From: Proteiniphilum acetatigenes DSM 18083
Lineage (GTDB): Bacteria; Bacteroidota; Bacteroidia; Bacteroidales; Dysgonomonadaceae
Length of the DNA: 64,000 nucleotides
NCBI RefSeq assembly: GCF_000380985.1
Contig: NZ_KB905693.1
Span: forward strand, 483,888 to 547,887
Reading direction: 5' to 3'
Notes under the pieces: generated by a model
Told to the model about the DNA's origin: nothing
The model's input: only the letters and a program-made list of their open reading frames with translations
The model's database searches: none
Translations under genes and position numbers: made by a program
In this document: one piece after another, positions 8,999 through 17,720 of the stretch
How the letters are laid out: each line of letters starts with the position of its first letter
Numbering within the stretch: the first letter of the stretch is position 1

Positions 8999-9031
8999 CA
9001 ACTCTACATTTTGAATGTAGAGTTGTTTTTT
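8999..9031 (+). terminator. Intrinsic terminator after creD
   Basis: A perfect 12-bp stem (CAACTCTACATT at 8999-9010 with AATGTAGAGTTG at 9014-9025, loop TTG) is followed by TTTTTT. It is one of the strongest terminators in the window. Confidence 0.9.
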
Positions 9032-9257
9032 ATGATTAACAACTATACATCTGTATTTTAAAAGTGTTGATAATTAGTGTTATACTATAATAATTAACCA
9101 TACGTTTCAGTCTTATCCCTTTTGACGTTGTATTACGTATTTTCCCTGATATCGGGGTGTAGGGACTGAAAAGTTTCGTAACATTGCAGAAAAATTGTTA
9201 CAAGGTAGCAGTTTTTATTTTAGTTAAAGCCAATTAGCAAATATATTTATTGTACTG

Positions 9258-9614
9258 ATGTTGTTGGCCGTATCGTGTGTGGAAGACAATATGTACAAAG
9301 GCCCGGCAAATATAGAAAAAATTGAATATACGCCATCAAAAGTAATGCCCGACGGTGATGTTACCGTAACGGCAATCATCACCGATCTGCAGGATGTCAC
9401 TGCAGCCAAGATCCAGTATAAGGTGAATGGCGGTACGCAGATTGAAGTGGCCATGACCAAAGGAAGTGGTGATACTTATACCGGTGTTATCCCGAAACAG
9501 GCTGATAAAGGTTCCTATCAGCGTATACCGAATGGCACGGGCACTTGGAAACTTGCGGCATCCACCAACGGAAGCGCAAATCCGGCTTCAGGAGAAGATA
9601 TTCCTCAACAATAA
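9258..9614 (+). pseudogene. Internally deleted lipoprotein gene (lamin-tail type remnant)
   Basis: The frame begins MLLAVSCVEDN, a lipobox with only six residues before the cysteine, too short for a signal peptide. In-frame codons upstream (reading ANIFIVL without an ATG) look like the lost signal peptide. Residues 10-90 resemble an Ig-like beta domain. The sequence then jumps to SYQRIPNGTGTWKLA, the typical last strand of a lamin-tail domain, without the rest of that domain. I infer loss of the start codon and an in-frame central deletion in a larger outer-surface lipoprotein gene. The 200 bases upstream hold only A/T-rich DNA and a TTTCAGTC/GACTGAAA inverted repeat. Confidence 0.6.
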
Positions 9615-9649
9615 TAAAAAAACTGTTTTTTAATATGTAAACCAAACAG

Positions 9650-9697
9650 AAGACCGGAACGTAACATGCCTGTAAAGGCTGTTTATCCGGTCTTTCT
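9650..9697 (+). terminator. Intrinsic terminator after the lipoprotein remnant
   Basis: AAGACCGGA (9650-9658) pairs with TCCGGTCTT (9686-9694), with partly paired bases in the loop, and is followed by a short T-rich tail. Confidence 0.65.
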
Positions 9698-9739
9698 TAA
9701 GGTTTCTTCTGATTTATAATAGTAAATATCAAAGAGTAT

Positions 9740-10036
9740 ATGAGTAAAGAAAAAATGGAGATTGGAGCAATCTCGAAACCAAGATTTGAATTCCGTTCAT
9801 TCGGACGTTGTTTTTGTGAAGCGGAAAAAGTGTGGGAGCGCCGCAGCACGGAAACCTATATAGTAAGCCGCACGAACGACGTGAACAACACGAAGATCCG
9901 CGACGGAAAAATGGATATCAAAACCTACGCACAGACCGTGGATAGATTGGAACAGTGGAATCCGCTGATGAAAGGCGAGTTTCCCATATCCGCCCAGGTA
10001 CTGAACAAAGAGGTATTCCCCGCTTTTGCTTCTTAA
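9740..10036 (+). pseudogene. 98-residue fragment of an unrecognised soluble protein, fused to transporter debris
   Basis: An open frame of 98 residues with soluble character (RFEFRSFGRCFCEAEKVW, RSTETYIVSRTNDVNN, KIRDGKMDIK). I do not recognise it with confidence; the alternating charged strands recall triphosphate-tunnel (CYTH-like) proteins, which is a weak impression. The frame stops at 10034 and, without shift, continues into sequence of a membrane transporter. It therefore probably marks a deletion junction between two former genes. Could still be an expressed short protein. Confidence 0.4.
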
Positions 10037-10784
10037 CAGGCGGCCCTTATCGAAATCGTCTTATCTGCATTTATTTCGGCAACGACGGCAAAAGCGACCA
10101 TCCTTCTGCCTATCTTTATGGTTATTGCCGCCATTTACGGCGCTTCAGGAGGAAAGCGTAATAACTTCGGACGGAACCTGGTGCTTCAGAATCTGTTCCA
10201 GATCAATATTGGCGCGTCGGGATTCATTACCGGTTCAGGGGCGAATCTACTGGCCGGAGCGCTTATTGCCGGGAATAGGGATTGTGAAATGGAACGACGT
10301 GGATATTCCCTGGCACCTGTTGCTTTTCTCGGTAGGTGCTTATACGCTTGGAGCCGGGTTGGACGTTACAAATTTACCCGGAACAATGATCGATGCCGTC
10401 TTTACCCACGTGGGTATTACGGAAACTACGCCGTACTGGGTATTGTTTGTCATACTCACAGGCGCCATGATGTTCTCGGCTTTGATCTTTCAAAGTAAAA
10501 CGATGCGAACGCTTATCTTTGTCCCGATTGCGATAGGTGTGGCACAACGGTTTAATTTTCCGATACTGAGTCTGGCGTTTCCCGTAGCGCTGCTGATCGA
10601 GCATGTTTATGTATTACCGTTCAACAGTAAGCCGGCTGCGTTGTTATATACAGCAGACCAGTATAGTTGGAGCGATACTTTCAGGTTCGGGATAACGATG
10701 ATGGTGATCAGTTGGACGTTAATTATGGTATGGGGTGAAACGGTACTCAGATGGTTGGGATATACCAACGGACTGTTCTTCTGA
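10037..10784 (+). pseudogene. Broken SLC13/DASS-type anion:sodium symporter
   Basis: Two pieces in different frames. From 10037 to about 10270, in the frame of the preceding fragment and without a start codon, the translation contains LSAFISATTAKATILLPIF and GASGFITGSGANLLAGA, like the first half of a divalent anion/sodium symporter. From about 10270 to 10784 another frame continues with LLLFSVGAYTLGAGLDVTNL and further membrane helices to the C-terminus. The first membrane helices and part of the middle are missing and the frame shifts between the halves. It cannot encode a complete carrier. The substrate (dicarboxylate, sulfate or other anion) is unknown. Confidence 0.7.
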
Positions 10785-10830
10785 TTGTAAGTGTTTTGCC
10801 GATACGAAAAAAAGGAGAGAAGGATAAAAA

Positions 10831-12294
10831 ATGATTGATATTGCAGCGAAGGTACATGATAAGTTTTCCATTGAGTTCAAGGTAGGGTTTCTGGTTCGCC
10901 GTAAACGTGAACAGAGTAATTTCTCTATCAATACCTGGATGTTCGTGCCGAACAGTCTGGATATCAATTCGCTTACTTATGATAAAAATCATTTTTACCG
11001 CGATGTGAAGAGTTATATCCGGTTGATAACGCCGGTTTTCCTGTTGCGGGAGATTTCCGAAGGCGACGCAGTTCCTTTAAAGAATCTGGAGAGAGTTTTC
11101 CATAAAACAGCCAGTGAGCCGACACGGACGGCTATCAGGGAGTATGAGTCCCAGATAAAGATGTTTACTGCTATTTTTAAAAGCGCTATCCGTAACGAGG
11201 TGGTACATCTGCTGAATAATCATATCAAAGATGATATGGAATATCTGATTACCTCTTATGTGGAGAGTATCAGGGATATACTTGTGAAATTCAGGAACCT
11301 GAGACGAATTATTAACGTACCGACCATTTCTTCCGAATACCTTAATTACTATTTCTTTGCTGATGAATACATCAGCAACCTGGTAGACCAGAGGACCGCT
11401 TATCTTGTGAGATTTCTGCAATCCAAGAAAAACAGGGAATATAAAAAATCAATCGCTCTTTTGTCCTCGCTCTGGCATGAAGAAACAGCTTATCGAAAAG
11501 AGAAGGGATATATCAGTATCGATAAGGATAATCCGGCAAAGAACAGGGAATTTATTTTTCGAAGAAGCATATTGAAGAAATATGTCGAAAGTGATCTTTT
11601 TCTACGTGCACGTAAAAAGAAAGACGGCGTTCTTGTGGAACAGATTTATTACAGTATTGCTGCCGGACTCTCTATGGTTTTTGCTACGGCAGTGGCTTTT
11701 TCGTTTCAAATGAAATATGGCAACTTTACGATGCCGCTATTTATTGCGCTGGTTATAAGTTATATGCTGAAGGATCGTATCAAGGAACTGATGCGTTATT
11801 ATTTCGCCCATAAACGGCTTAACCGGTATTTCGACAATAAAACCGAGATAGGAATTAAGGATACCACCATAGGATGGATCAAGGAAGGTGTGGATTTCAT
11901 TTCCGAGGAGAAAGTGCCCCGGGAAGTAATGAATCTGAGAAGCCGGAGCCCTTTGGTCGAGGCGGAAAACCGTATTACGGACGAGAAAATTATCCTTTAT
12001 CGTAAGCAGGTCTTCTTAGACCGCGTGGAAATAAACAGAAACAGTGATTACCCGATTGCAGGTATAAACGACATTATGCGTTTTCACTTGTCCCGTTTCA
12101 TGCAAAAAACGGATAATCCTGATGAGGCAATATATTACCTGGATGAGGAAGGTGAATCTGTTGAAATTTATGGTGAAAAAGTGTACTATTTAAATATTCT
12201 TATGCAGCTCCAATTCGAGGACCAGATTGATTACAAACGTTTCAGGGTTGCTTTTACTCAGGCGGGAATTGTCCGTCTGGAGAAACTGGCTTAG
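10831..12294 (+). CDS. Conserved-looking protein of unknown function with two central membrane helices
   Basis: An intact frame of 487 residues. The first 265 residues are soluble and rich in charged helices (a probable helical bundle, e.g. YVESIRDILVKFRNLRRI). Two hydrophobic segments lie near 273-290 and 299-312 (GLSMVFATAVAFSF, MPLFIALVISYML), followed by a basic stretch (KDRIKELMRYYFAHKRLNRY) and a soluble C-terminal domain of about 160 residues. There is no signal peptide. I recognise no domain. It follows the broken transporter by 46 bases but is not itself disrupted, and its base composition is that of the chromosome core. Possibly a partner of the lost upstream genes. Confidence 0.7.
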   Translation: MIDIAAKVHDKFSIEFKVGFLVRRKREQSNFSINTWMFVPNSLDINSLTYDKNHFYRDVKSYIRLITPVFLLREISEGDAVPLKNLERVFHKTASEPTRTAIREYESQIKMFTAIFKSAIRNEVVHLLNNHIKDDMEYLITSYVESIRDILVKFRNLRRIINVPTISSEYLNYYFFADEYISNLVDQRTAYLVRFLQSKKNREYKKSIALLSSLWHEETAYRKEKGYISIDKDNPAKNREFIFRRSILKKYVESDLFLRARKKKDGVLVEQIYYSIAAGLSMVFATAVAFSFQMKYGNFTMPLFIALVISYMLKDRIKELMRYYFAHKRLNRYFDNKTEIGIKDTTIGWIKEGVDFISEEKVPREVMNLRSRSPLVEAENRITDEKIILYRKQVFLDRVEINRNSDYPIAGINDIMRFHLSRFMQKTDNPDEAIYYLDEEGESVEIYGEKVYYLNILMQLQFEDQIDYKRFRVAFTQAGIVRLEKLA

Positions 12295-12358
12295 TACTGG
12301 AAAATCTTTTATATTTCGGTTTGCAGACCTATTTTGTTAAGTAGCACATGCACCCTAT

Positions 12359-13582
12359 TTATTCCTCCTCATAATTATGATACAGGAAATCGTTATAGGG
12401 AAAACGGGTGATATGGATCTCTTTTACCTTGTCGTAGATGATTTCCTTCAGGGCGTCGATATTTGTTTTCTCCCTGGCAGAAATAAAGATACAGTTCTCC
12501 TTCATCTTGTGCATCCAGGTCTGTTTCAATTCCTCGAGTGTATAATTTTCCCGTTTCTTCGGTGTGAGGTCGTCTTCATCCTTTACCACATGCGAAAATG
12601 CATCAATTTTGTTAAAGACGAGGATAGTAGGCTTTTCGGTCTCATCAATCTCAAACAGGGTCTTTTCCACTACCTCTATCTGTTCATCAAAAGCGGGATG
12701 TGAAATATCCACCACATGTACCAGGATATCGGCTTCGCGCACCTCGTCGAGTGTCGACTTAAACGACTCGATCAGGTGGGTGGGGAGCTTACGGATAAAA
12801 CCGACCGTGTCGGTCAACAGGAACGGCAGGTTCTCGATGGTTACCTTGCGTACGGTAGTGTCGAGTGTGGCAAAAAGTTTATTTTCGGCAAACACCTCAC
12901 TCTTGCTGAGGAGTGTCATCAGGGTGGATTTCCCTACGTTGGTATATCCCACGAGCGCTACACGCACTAATTTTCCCCGGTTCTTGCGCTGGACAGCTTT
13001 CTGCTTGTCGATCTCTTTCAGTTCCTGTTTCAGGCGGGAGATCTTATCGAGGATGATACGGCGGTCGGTCTCCAACTGCGTTTCCCCCGGTCCGCGCATG
13101 ATGGTGCCGCCACCACCCCGTTGCCGTTCGAGGTGCGTCCACATACGAGTAAGCCGCGGTAACAGATACTGGTACTGAGCCAGTTCTACCTGCGCCTTGG
13201 CATGTGCCGTCTGGGCACGCATGGCGAATATATCGAGAATCAGGCTGGTGCGATCCATGATGCGGATTTTAAGCTCCTTCTCGATATTGCGAAGTTGACG
13301 GGCGGACAATTCATCATCGAAGATAACGACACCAATCTCATTCTCTTCCTCTTTCACGTAGTTCTCTATCTCTTCCAGCTTTCCTTTTCCCACAAATGTT
13401 ACTGTATTGGGCATTTCTAAGCGCTGCACAAAACGTTTTACAGGGATAAGTCCGGCTGTCTCTGCCAGAAAGGCCAGTTCGTCGAGGTATTCATTTACCC
13501 TCTCTTCGTTCTGATCAGGTGTAATAAGCCCTACCAGTACGGCATTTTCTTTTTTTATTTCGTTAGTAATGAAATCTTTCAT
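12359..13582 (-). CDS. hflX: Ribosome-associated GTPase HflX
   Basis: GTPase that binds the 50S subunit and splits stalled ribosomes under stress. The N-terminal HflX domain (about 1-200) has the conserved FDDELSARQLRNIEKEL and the coiled region GGGGTIMRGPGETQLETDRR. The G domain starts near 205 with the P-loop GYTNVGKST, followed by DTVGFI (G3) and NKID (G4). The length of 407 residues is normal. It is a single gene, transcribed away from the 10831 gene and convergent with it. Confidence 0.96.
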   Translation of the reverse strand: MKDFITNEIKKENAVLVGLITPDQNEERVNEYLDELAFLAETAGLIPVKRFVQRLEMPNTVTFVGKGKLEEIENYVKEEENEIGVVIFDDELSARQLRNIEKELKIRIMDRTSLILDIFAMRAQTAHAKAQVELAQYQYLLPRLTRMWTHLERQRGGGGTIMRGPGETQLETDRRIILDKISRLKQELKEIDKQKAVQRKNRGKLVRVALVGYTNVGKSTLMTLLSKSEVFAENKLFATLDTTVRKVTIENLPFLLTDTVGFIRKLPTHLIESFKSTLDEVREADILVHVVDISHPAFDEQIEVVEKTLFEIDETEKPTILVFNKIDAFSHVVKDEDDLTPKKRENYTLEELKQTWMHKMKENCIFISAREKTNIDALKEIIYDKVKEIHITRFPYNDFLYHNYEEE

Positions 13583-13585
13583 TTT

Positions 13586-13735
13586 TTTTGTCAGATTCAG
13601 GATTTGGCTTACGTCAATTGCTAATTCTCAATCTCAATTTTTATCTTTTATCCTCTATCTCTAATTTCAATTAAATCAATAAATGAACTTTCCCACTCTC
13701 CCACTTTTCCACCTTCCACTTTCAATACTAAAACC
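13586..13735. repeat. Degenerate word-like spacer repeats, block A
   Basis: The spacer upstream of hflX consists of short related words: GATTTGGCTTACGTCAATTG (also near 25750 on the other strand with a few changes), CTAATTCTCAATCTCAATTT, and CCCACTCTCCCACTTTTCC. The same classes of words recur in most large spacers of this window. No gene seen. Confidence 0.6.
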
Positions 13736-14228
13736 AGAATCCAATTCCTGCACTGAAAACCACTTGGGAATAATCCGGAATGAACTGGTATTTTAGTTCG
13801 AAGTTGGCCCTTACCCTGTAAGCGATATCATGTTGTACTCCCAGGCCAAGGTTAGCGCCCAAGCGATGTTTTTTCCAACTCTCATCGGCAAGGTCGCTGT
13901 CCTTTGAAGCATTATACTTCCATTGAGAGTAATGAAGACCGGCAATCGGATATAATGAAGCCGAGTAAGAAACCGGAAAAATATAATGTGCGTCGGCATC
14001 TGTCATCCACATACCCTCTCCTTTCCGTTCCAGGAAATAGGTAAATGATGGGGTGAAGCGTATATTATTTGTATAATAATAATGGGCATGTATACCCCCT
14101 CCTATACTATTGATTTCTGCTCCATATCCTGCATGTACACCTAATCCGAAGGTGCCTTCAAATTGTGCCTGTATTTTTGGAATGAAAAACAGGAAAAAAA
14201 GGAAGATCAAAATAAACACTCGTTTCAT
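13728..14228 (-). CDS. Small outer-membrane beta-barrel-like protein
   Basis: A 166-residue protein with a clear signal peptide (KRVFILIFLFFLFFIPKIQA, cleavage before QFEG). The mature part alternates aromatic and polar residues in short strands and ends in a terminal Phe (GIGFWF), as in outer-membrane barrels that use the BAM machinery. The repeated pattern GLGVHAGYGAE and GANLGLGVQHD fits an eight-stranded OmpA/W-like barrel. No specific function can be assigned. It is monocistronic between hflX and mnmA. Confidence 0.7.
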   Translation of the reverse strand: MKRVFILIFLFFLFFIPKIQAQFEGTFGLGVHAGYGAEINSIGGGIHAHYYYTNNIRFTPSFTYFLERKGEGMWMTDADAHYIFPVSYSASLYPIAGLHYSQWKYNASKDSDLADESWKKHRLGANLGLGVQHDIAYRVRANFELKYQFIPDYSQVVFSAGIGFWF

Positions 14229-14231
14229 TTG

Positions 14232-14383
14232 ATTATTTTATTTGATGATTTGACTACGTCGATTTTCAATTCAGGATTTCGGAGCTTCTCAATTCTATTT
14301 ATCCATTATCCATTATCAATTATCCATTGTCAACTGTCAATTATCCATTGTCCATTGTCAACTGTCCATTGTCAATTGACACA
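14232..14383. repeat. Degenerate word-like spacer repeats, block B
   Basis: The spacer between the small barrel gene and mnmA holds near-tandem copies of TCAATTATCCATTGTC- and CAACTGTCCATTG-like words (about 14290-14380). At 14250-14279 it also holds a 30-base module found at 25708-25737 in inverse orientation with 28 of 30 bases identical. Not a CRISPR: units are 7-20 bases, degenerate and without unique spacers. Confidence 0.7.
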
Positions 14384-15448
14384 TTAGTATATCATCCCGC
14401 TTCCAAGGCAAAGTTTTTTCTCTTTGTCGTATATTACCCCGAACTGGCCGGCAGCAATACCCTGTACCGGTTCGGAGGAATGGATACGATACATATCGCC
14501 GATTCTTGAAATCCTCCCCGTTGTGAAATCGGGTGTATGTCTTATTTTGAATGTGATCTCTTTTTCATCTTCAAAATCACCCCAGACATCTTTGGAGATA
14601 AATTCAAACCCCTGCAGGTTAATGACTTCTCCGTACTGATGTTTTGTATCATACCCTTTGGAGACATAGACAATATTCCGCTGTATATCCTTCTTGATAA
14701 CGAACCAAGGACCACCACTCAATCCGAGCCCTTTACGCTGGCCGATGGTATGGAACCAGAATCCCTGATGTTTTCCCAGAATATTCCCTGTCTCCAATTC
14801 TACGATAAGTCCTTCTTTTCTACCTAAATAGCGCTCGATAAACTCATTGTAGTTGACTTTCCCTAGGAAGCAAATTCCCTGGCTGTCTTTGCGTTGGGCC
14901 GAAGGCAATTTCTCGCGAGCAGCAATAGCCCTCACTTCCGACTTAAGCAGATTGCCGATCGGGAACATCAGTTTTGAAACCTGCAGATAGCTTATCTGTC
15001 CCAGAAAGTAGGTCTGATCCTTTACACGATCTTTCGCGGTAGAGAGCCAAATCAATCCATCTTGTTCCGTGGTGGTAGCATAGTGCCCGGTCGCTATTTT
15101 ATCAAACTGATGACCCCATTTCTGTTCAAAAACACCGAATTTGATCAGTTTATTACACATCATATCGGGATTGGGAGTCAAACCCCGCTTTACCGAGTCG
15201 ATGGTATAGCGCACAACACTGTCCCAATATTCCTCGTGCAGCGAGACGATCTCAAAACGACAACCATATTTTCTTGCGATGAACGACACGATCTCAATAT
15301 CTTCTTCCGATGGGCAATCGATATATCCGTCTTTGTCCTCCATCCCTATTTTTATATAATAGATGGTGGGGTTGTACCCCATCTCTTTTAGCTGATGTAC
15401 TACAACCGAACTGTCTACTCCGCCTGATACCAGTGCTGCAATTTCCAT
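14384..15448 (-). CDS. mnmA: tRNA-specific 2-thiouridylase MnmA
   Basis: Adds sulfur to U34 of tRNA-Lys, tRNA-Glu and tRNA-Gln, using ATP and a relay persulfide. The ATP-pyrophosphatase loop [13 protein letters not shown] is at residues 4-16. The first catalytic cysteine lies in [12 protein letters not shown] and the second in [17 protein letters not shown] is also conserved. The ATG at 15448 gives the usual [10 protein letters not shown] start and 354 residues; the open frame further upstream has no family similarity. The C-terminal beta-barrel domain is present. Strong identification. Confidence 0.96.
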   Translation of the reverse strand: MEIAALVSGGVDSSVVVHQLKEMGYNPTIYYIKIGMEDKDGYIDCPSEEDIEIVSFIARKYGCRFEIVSLHEEYWDSVVRYTIDSVKRGLTPNPDMMCNKLIKFGVFEQKWGHQFDKIATGHYATTTEQDGLIWLSTAKDRVKDQTYFLGQISYLQVSKLMFPIGNLLKSEVRAIAAREKLPSAQRKDSQGICFLGKVNYNEFIERYLGRKEGLIVELETGNILGKHQGFWFHTIGQRKGLGLSGGPWFVIKKDIQRNIVYVSKGYDTKHQYGEVINLQGFEFISKDVWGDFEDEKEITFKIRHTPDFTTGRISRIGDMYRIHSSEPVQGIAAGQFGVIYDKEKKLCLGSGMIY

Positions 15449-15984
15449 TCTTGCATCGAATTTAATATACAAAGGTACAAATAAGAATTGAATCGTGGAA
15501 AATGGGTTATTTATTGTTAGAAACGAGCATGATAACCCTTCTAACCCATGAACATGATTAAAAGTGAGTTGCCTCCCCGATAAATCGGGACAGGCCCGGC
15601 TAAGATTTTCAAATGAAGTCGGCGATTTGCGCTTCAATTCAATTGTCATACGATACATTTGAACTATTTGAATGAATTCAGATATCTAACTTTAGTGCAA
15701 ATAAATAATTTTAATCGTATGAAACCGACATGTTTAAAATAATCATTAAACACCCGAAGGGAATGATTATTTTGAACATCAAAGGTTCCATATACCGAAA
15801 TAAAACAATAAAATAATCATATGAAATAACCGGAAAAGAAAAAAATAGTATTACCTTTACAACTTCGGAATGGTATATCATTAACCCATTACTGAGATCC
15901 TTTGCTGCAGGACTTTTATCATCCAACTGCAGCGTCCCCGAAGCCGATTCGGGATTTGAGAGAGAAAAGAAAAAAACTATATAA
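15449..15984. other. Divergent mnmA/recJ spacer with several hairpins
   Basis: This 536-base spacer has no convincing gene. It contains a long hairpin (15717-15793, listed separately), a CCCGAA/TTCGGG inverted repeat near 15938-15954, two CTGCAG sites 20 bases apart near 15905-15930, and the word GAAACGAGCATGA, which also occurs just after rplY. An in-frame plus-strand stretch reading ITFTTSEWYIINPLLRS suggests a decayed gene, but it is too short to identify. Promoters for mnmA and recJ must lie here. Confidence 0.4.
15717..15793. repeat. Long imperfect palindrome, MITE-like
   Basis: ATGTTTAAAATAATCATT (15730-15747) and AATGATTATTTTGAACAT (15762-15779) are complementary over 18 bases with one G-T pair, around a 14-base loop. 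Outside these, partial pairing continues (TATG..ACC against GGTTCCATA). It could be a miniature element or a strong RNA hairpin. No flanking target duplication was identified. Confidence 0.6.
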
Positions 15985-17700
15985 ATGACTTACAGATGGA
16001 ATTATTCAACCCTTACAAACGACCAAAAAAATAAAAAAAATGAATTAGCGAAAGAATTAAATTTGCATCCCGTTCTTGCTGAATTGCTTATCAAAAGAGG
16101 TATAGAGACAAAAGAGAAAGCAATCGCATTTTTGTATCCAAAACTCAAGGATTTGCATGACCCTTTTCTGTTACCTGATATGGATGTGGCCATTCGGCGG
16201 ATTGAACAGGCTCTGGGTAATAAAGAGCGGATTCTTATTTATGGAGATTATGATGTGGATGGTACAACAGCTGTTTCGTTGGTGTACAAATTCTTTCGGG
16301 GAATTACAAGTAATATTGATTATTATATTCCAGACCGGTACGATGAAGGGTATGGCATTTCGTTTCAAGGAATCGATTATGCCGTGGAGACAGGCGTAAA
16401 GCTCATTATCTCTCTTGATTGTGGCATCAAGGCCGTAAGTAAGGTTGCCTATGCCAAAGAAAAAGGTATTGATTTTATTATTTGTGATCATCATATGCCG
16501 GATGATCATCTTCCGGATGCCGTAGCTGTTGTCGATGCGAAGCGGCTCGATTCTACCTATCCCTATAACGATCTGTCGGGTTGTGGTGTCGGTTTTAAAT
16601 TAGTACACGCTTTTTCACAGCGAAACGGGTATCCTTTTTCTGATATCGAACCGCTACTCGATCTGGTGGCAGTAAGTATTGCGTCTGATATTGTCCCGCT
16701 TACGGGTGAGAACCGCATCCTGATGTACCATGGACTAAAGCAACTCAACTCTAATCCCAGCTTCGGACTACGGGGTATCATCGAGATATGTGGACTACAG
16801 CGAAAGCAGATTACTGTCAACGATATCGTCTTCAAGATAGGACCGCGTATCAATGCATCGGGTCGGATGATGAACGGGAAAGAGGCGGTCGATCTGATGA
16901 TTGAGAATGATATGACCTCTGCCAGGGAGAAAAGTAAGAATATTGATAAGTATAACGAAGATCGGCGTGAACTGGATAAGAAGATCACGGATGAGGCCAT
17001 AGCATATATCGATAACCATATCGATATCATTCAGCAGAAGAGTATTGTAATTTATAATGAAACGTGGCACAAGGGAATTGTGGGTATTGTGGCTTCGAGG
17101 TTAACCGAGAAATATTACCGACCGGCGGTCGTGCTCACCAAATCGGGCGGGATGATTTCCGGGTCGGCCCGTTCTGTTCCCGGATTTGATGTCTACAAAG
17201 CTATTGAATCGTGTCGTGATATCCTGGAGAATTTTGGAGGCCATACCTATGCCGCGGGATTGACGTTGCGGGAAGAGAGCCTGCAGGCATTTACCGAGCG
17301 ATTTAATATGCTCTCTTTTGATGGTGTCGAGGCACGAATGATGCTGCCACAGATCACGGTCGATGCAGAGATATCACTTTCACAAATCAGTCCGGCGCTT
17401 ATTGCCGGACTCGATTTGTTTAATCCTTTCGGGCCGGAAAATGAAAATCCTATATTTCTTACCAGAGAGGTGTATGATGCGGGAAACAGCAGGCTTGTAG
17501 GGAAAGAGAGCCGTCATATTAAGCTGGAGATTGTTGATAAAACGACTGACAGGCCATTTCCCGGTATTGCTTTTAGCCAGCATGATTTCTATCAACGTGT
17601 CAAAGCCGGTATGCCGGTGGATATTTGTTACACCATCGAAGAAAACAGACATGGCAGCAATTCTTTTACTCAGCTTATTATAAAGGATATAAAGGAGTAA
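15985..17700 (+). CDS. recJ: Single-stranded-DNA-specific exonuclease RecJ
   Basis: 5'-3' exonuclease in recombination, mismatch and base-excision repair. The DHH domain carries motif I YGDYDVDGTTAV (about residues 88-100) and the DHH motif in CDHHMPDD (about 172-179). The DHHA1 domain follows, with GPRINASGRMMNG (about 285-297) and SARSVPGFDVYKA. An OB-fold C-terminus completes the 571-residue protein, the usual length. recQ starts 20 bases downstream, so the pair is almost certainly one operon for resection of DNA ends, together replacing or supplementing AddAB/RecBCD. Confidence 0.97.
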   Translation: MTYRWNYSTLTNDQKNKKNELAKELNLHPVLAELLIKRGIETKEKAIAFLYPKLKDLHDPFLLPDMDVAIRRIEQALGNKERILIYGDYDVDGTTAVSLVYKFFRGITSNIDYYIPDRYDEGYGISFQGIDYAVETGVKLIISLDCGIKAVSKVAYAKEKGIDFIICDHHMPDDHLPDAVAVVDAKRLDSTYPYNDLSGCGVGFKLVHAFSQRNGYPFSDIEPLLDLVAVSIASDIVPLTGENRILMYHGLKQLNSNPSFGLRGIIEICGLQRKQITVNDIVFKIGPRINASGRMMNGKEAVDLMIENDMTSAREKSKNIDKYNEDRRELDKKITDEAIAYIDNHIDIIQQKSIVIYNETWHKGIVGIVASRLTEKYYRPAVVLTKSGGMISGSARSVPGFDVYKAIESCRDILENFGGHTYAAGLTLREESLQAFTERFNMLSFDGVEARMMLPQITVDAEISLSQISPALIAGLDLFNPFGPENENPIFLTREVYDAGNSRLVGKESRHIKLEIVDKTTDRPFPGIAFSQHDFYQRVKAGMPVDICYTIEENRHGSNSFTQLIIKDIKE

Positions 17701-17720
17701 ACAGCACAGGGCGTTTGCGT

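Noticed and set aside
12564..13178. Serine/arginine-rich 204-residue frame opposite hflX
   Set aside because: Antisense shadow of a highly conserved GTPase gene with low-complexity translation.
14290..14380. Possible CRISPR or VNTR array
   Set aside because: Units are 7-20 bases, degenerate and lack unique spacers; no cas genes are present.
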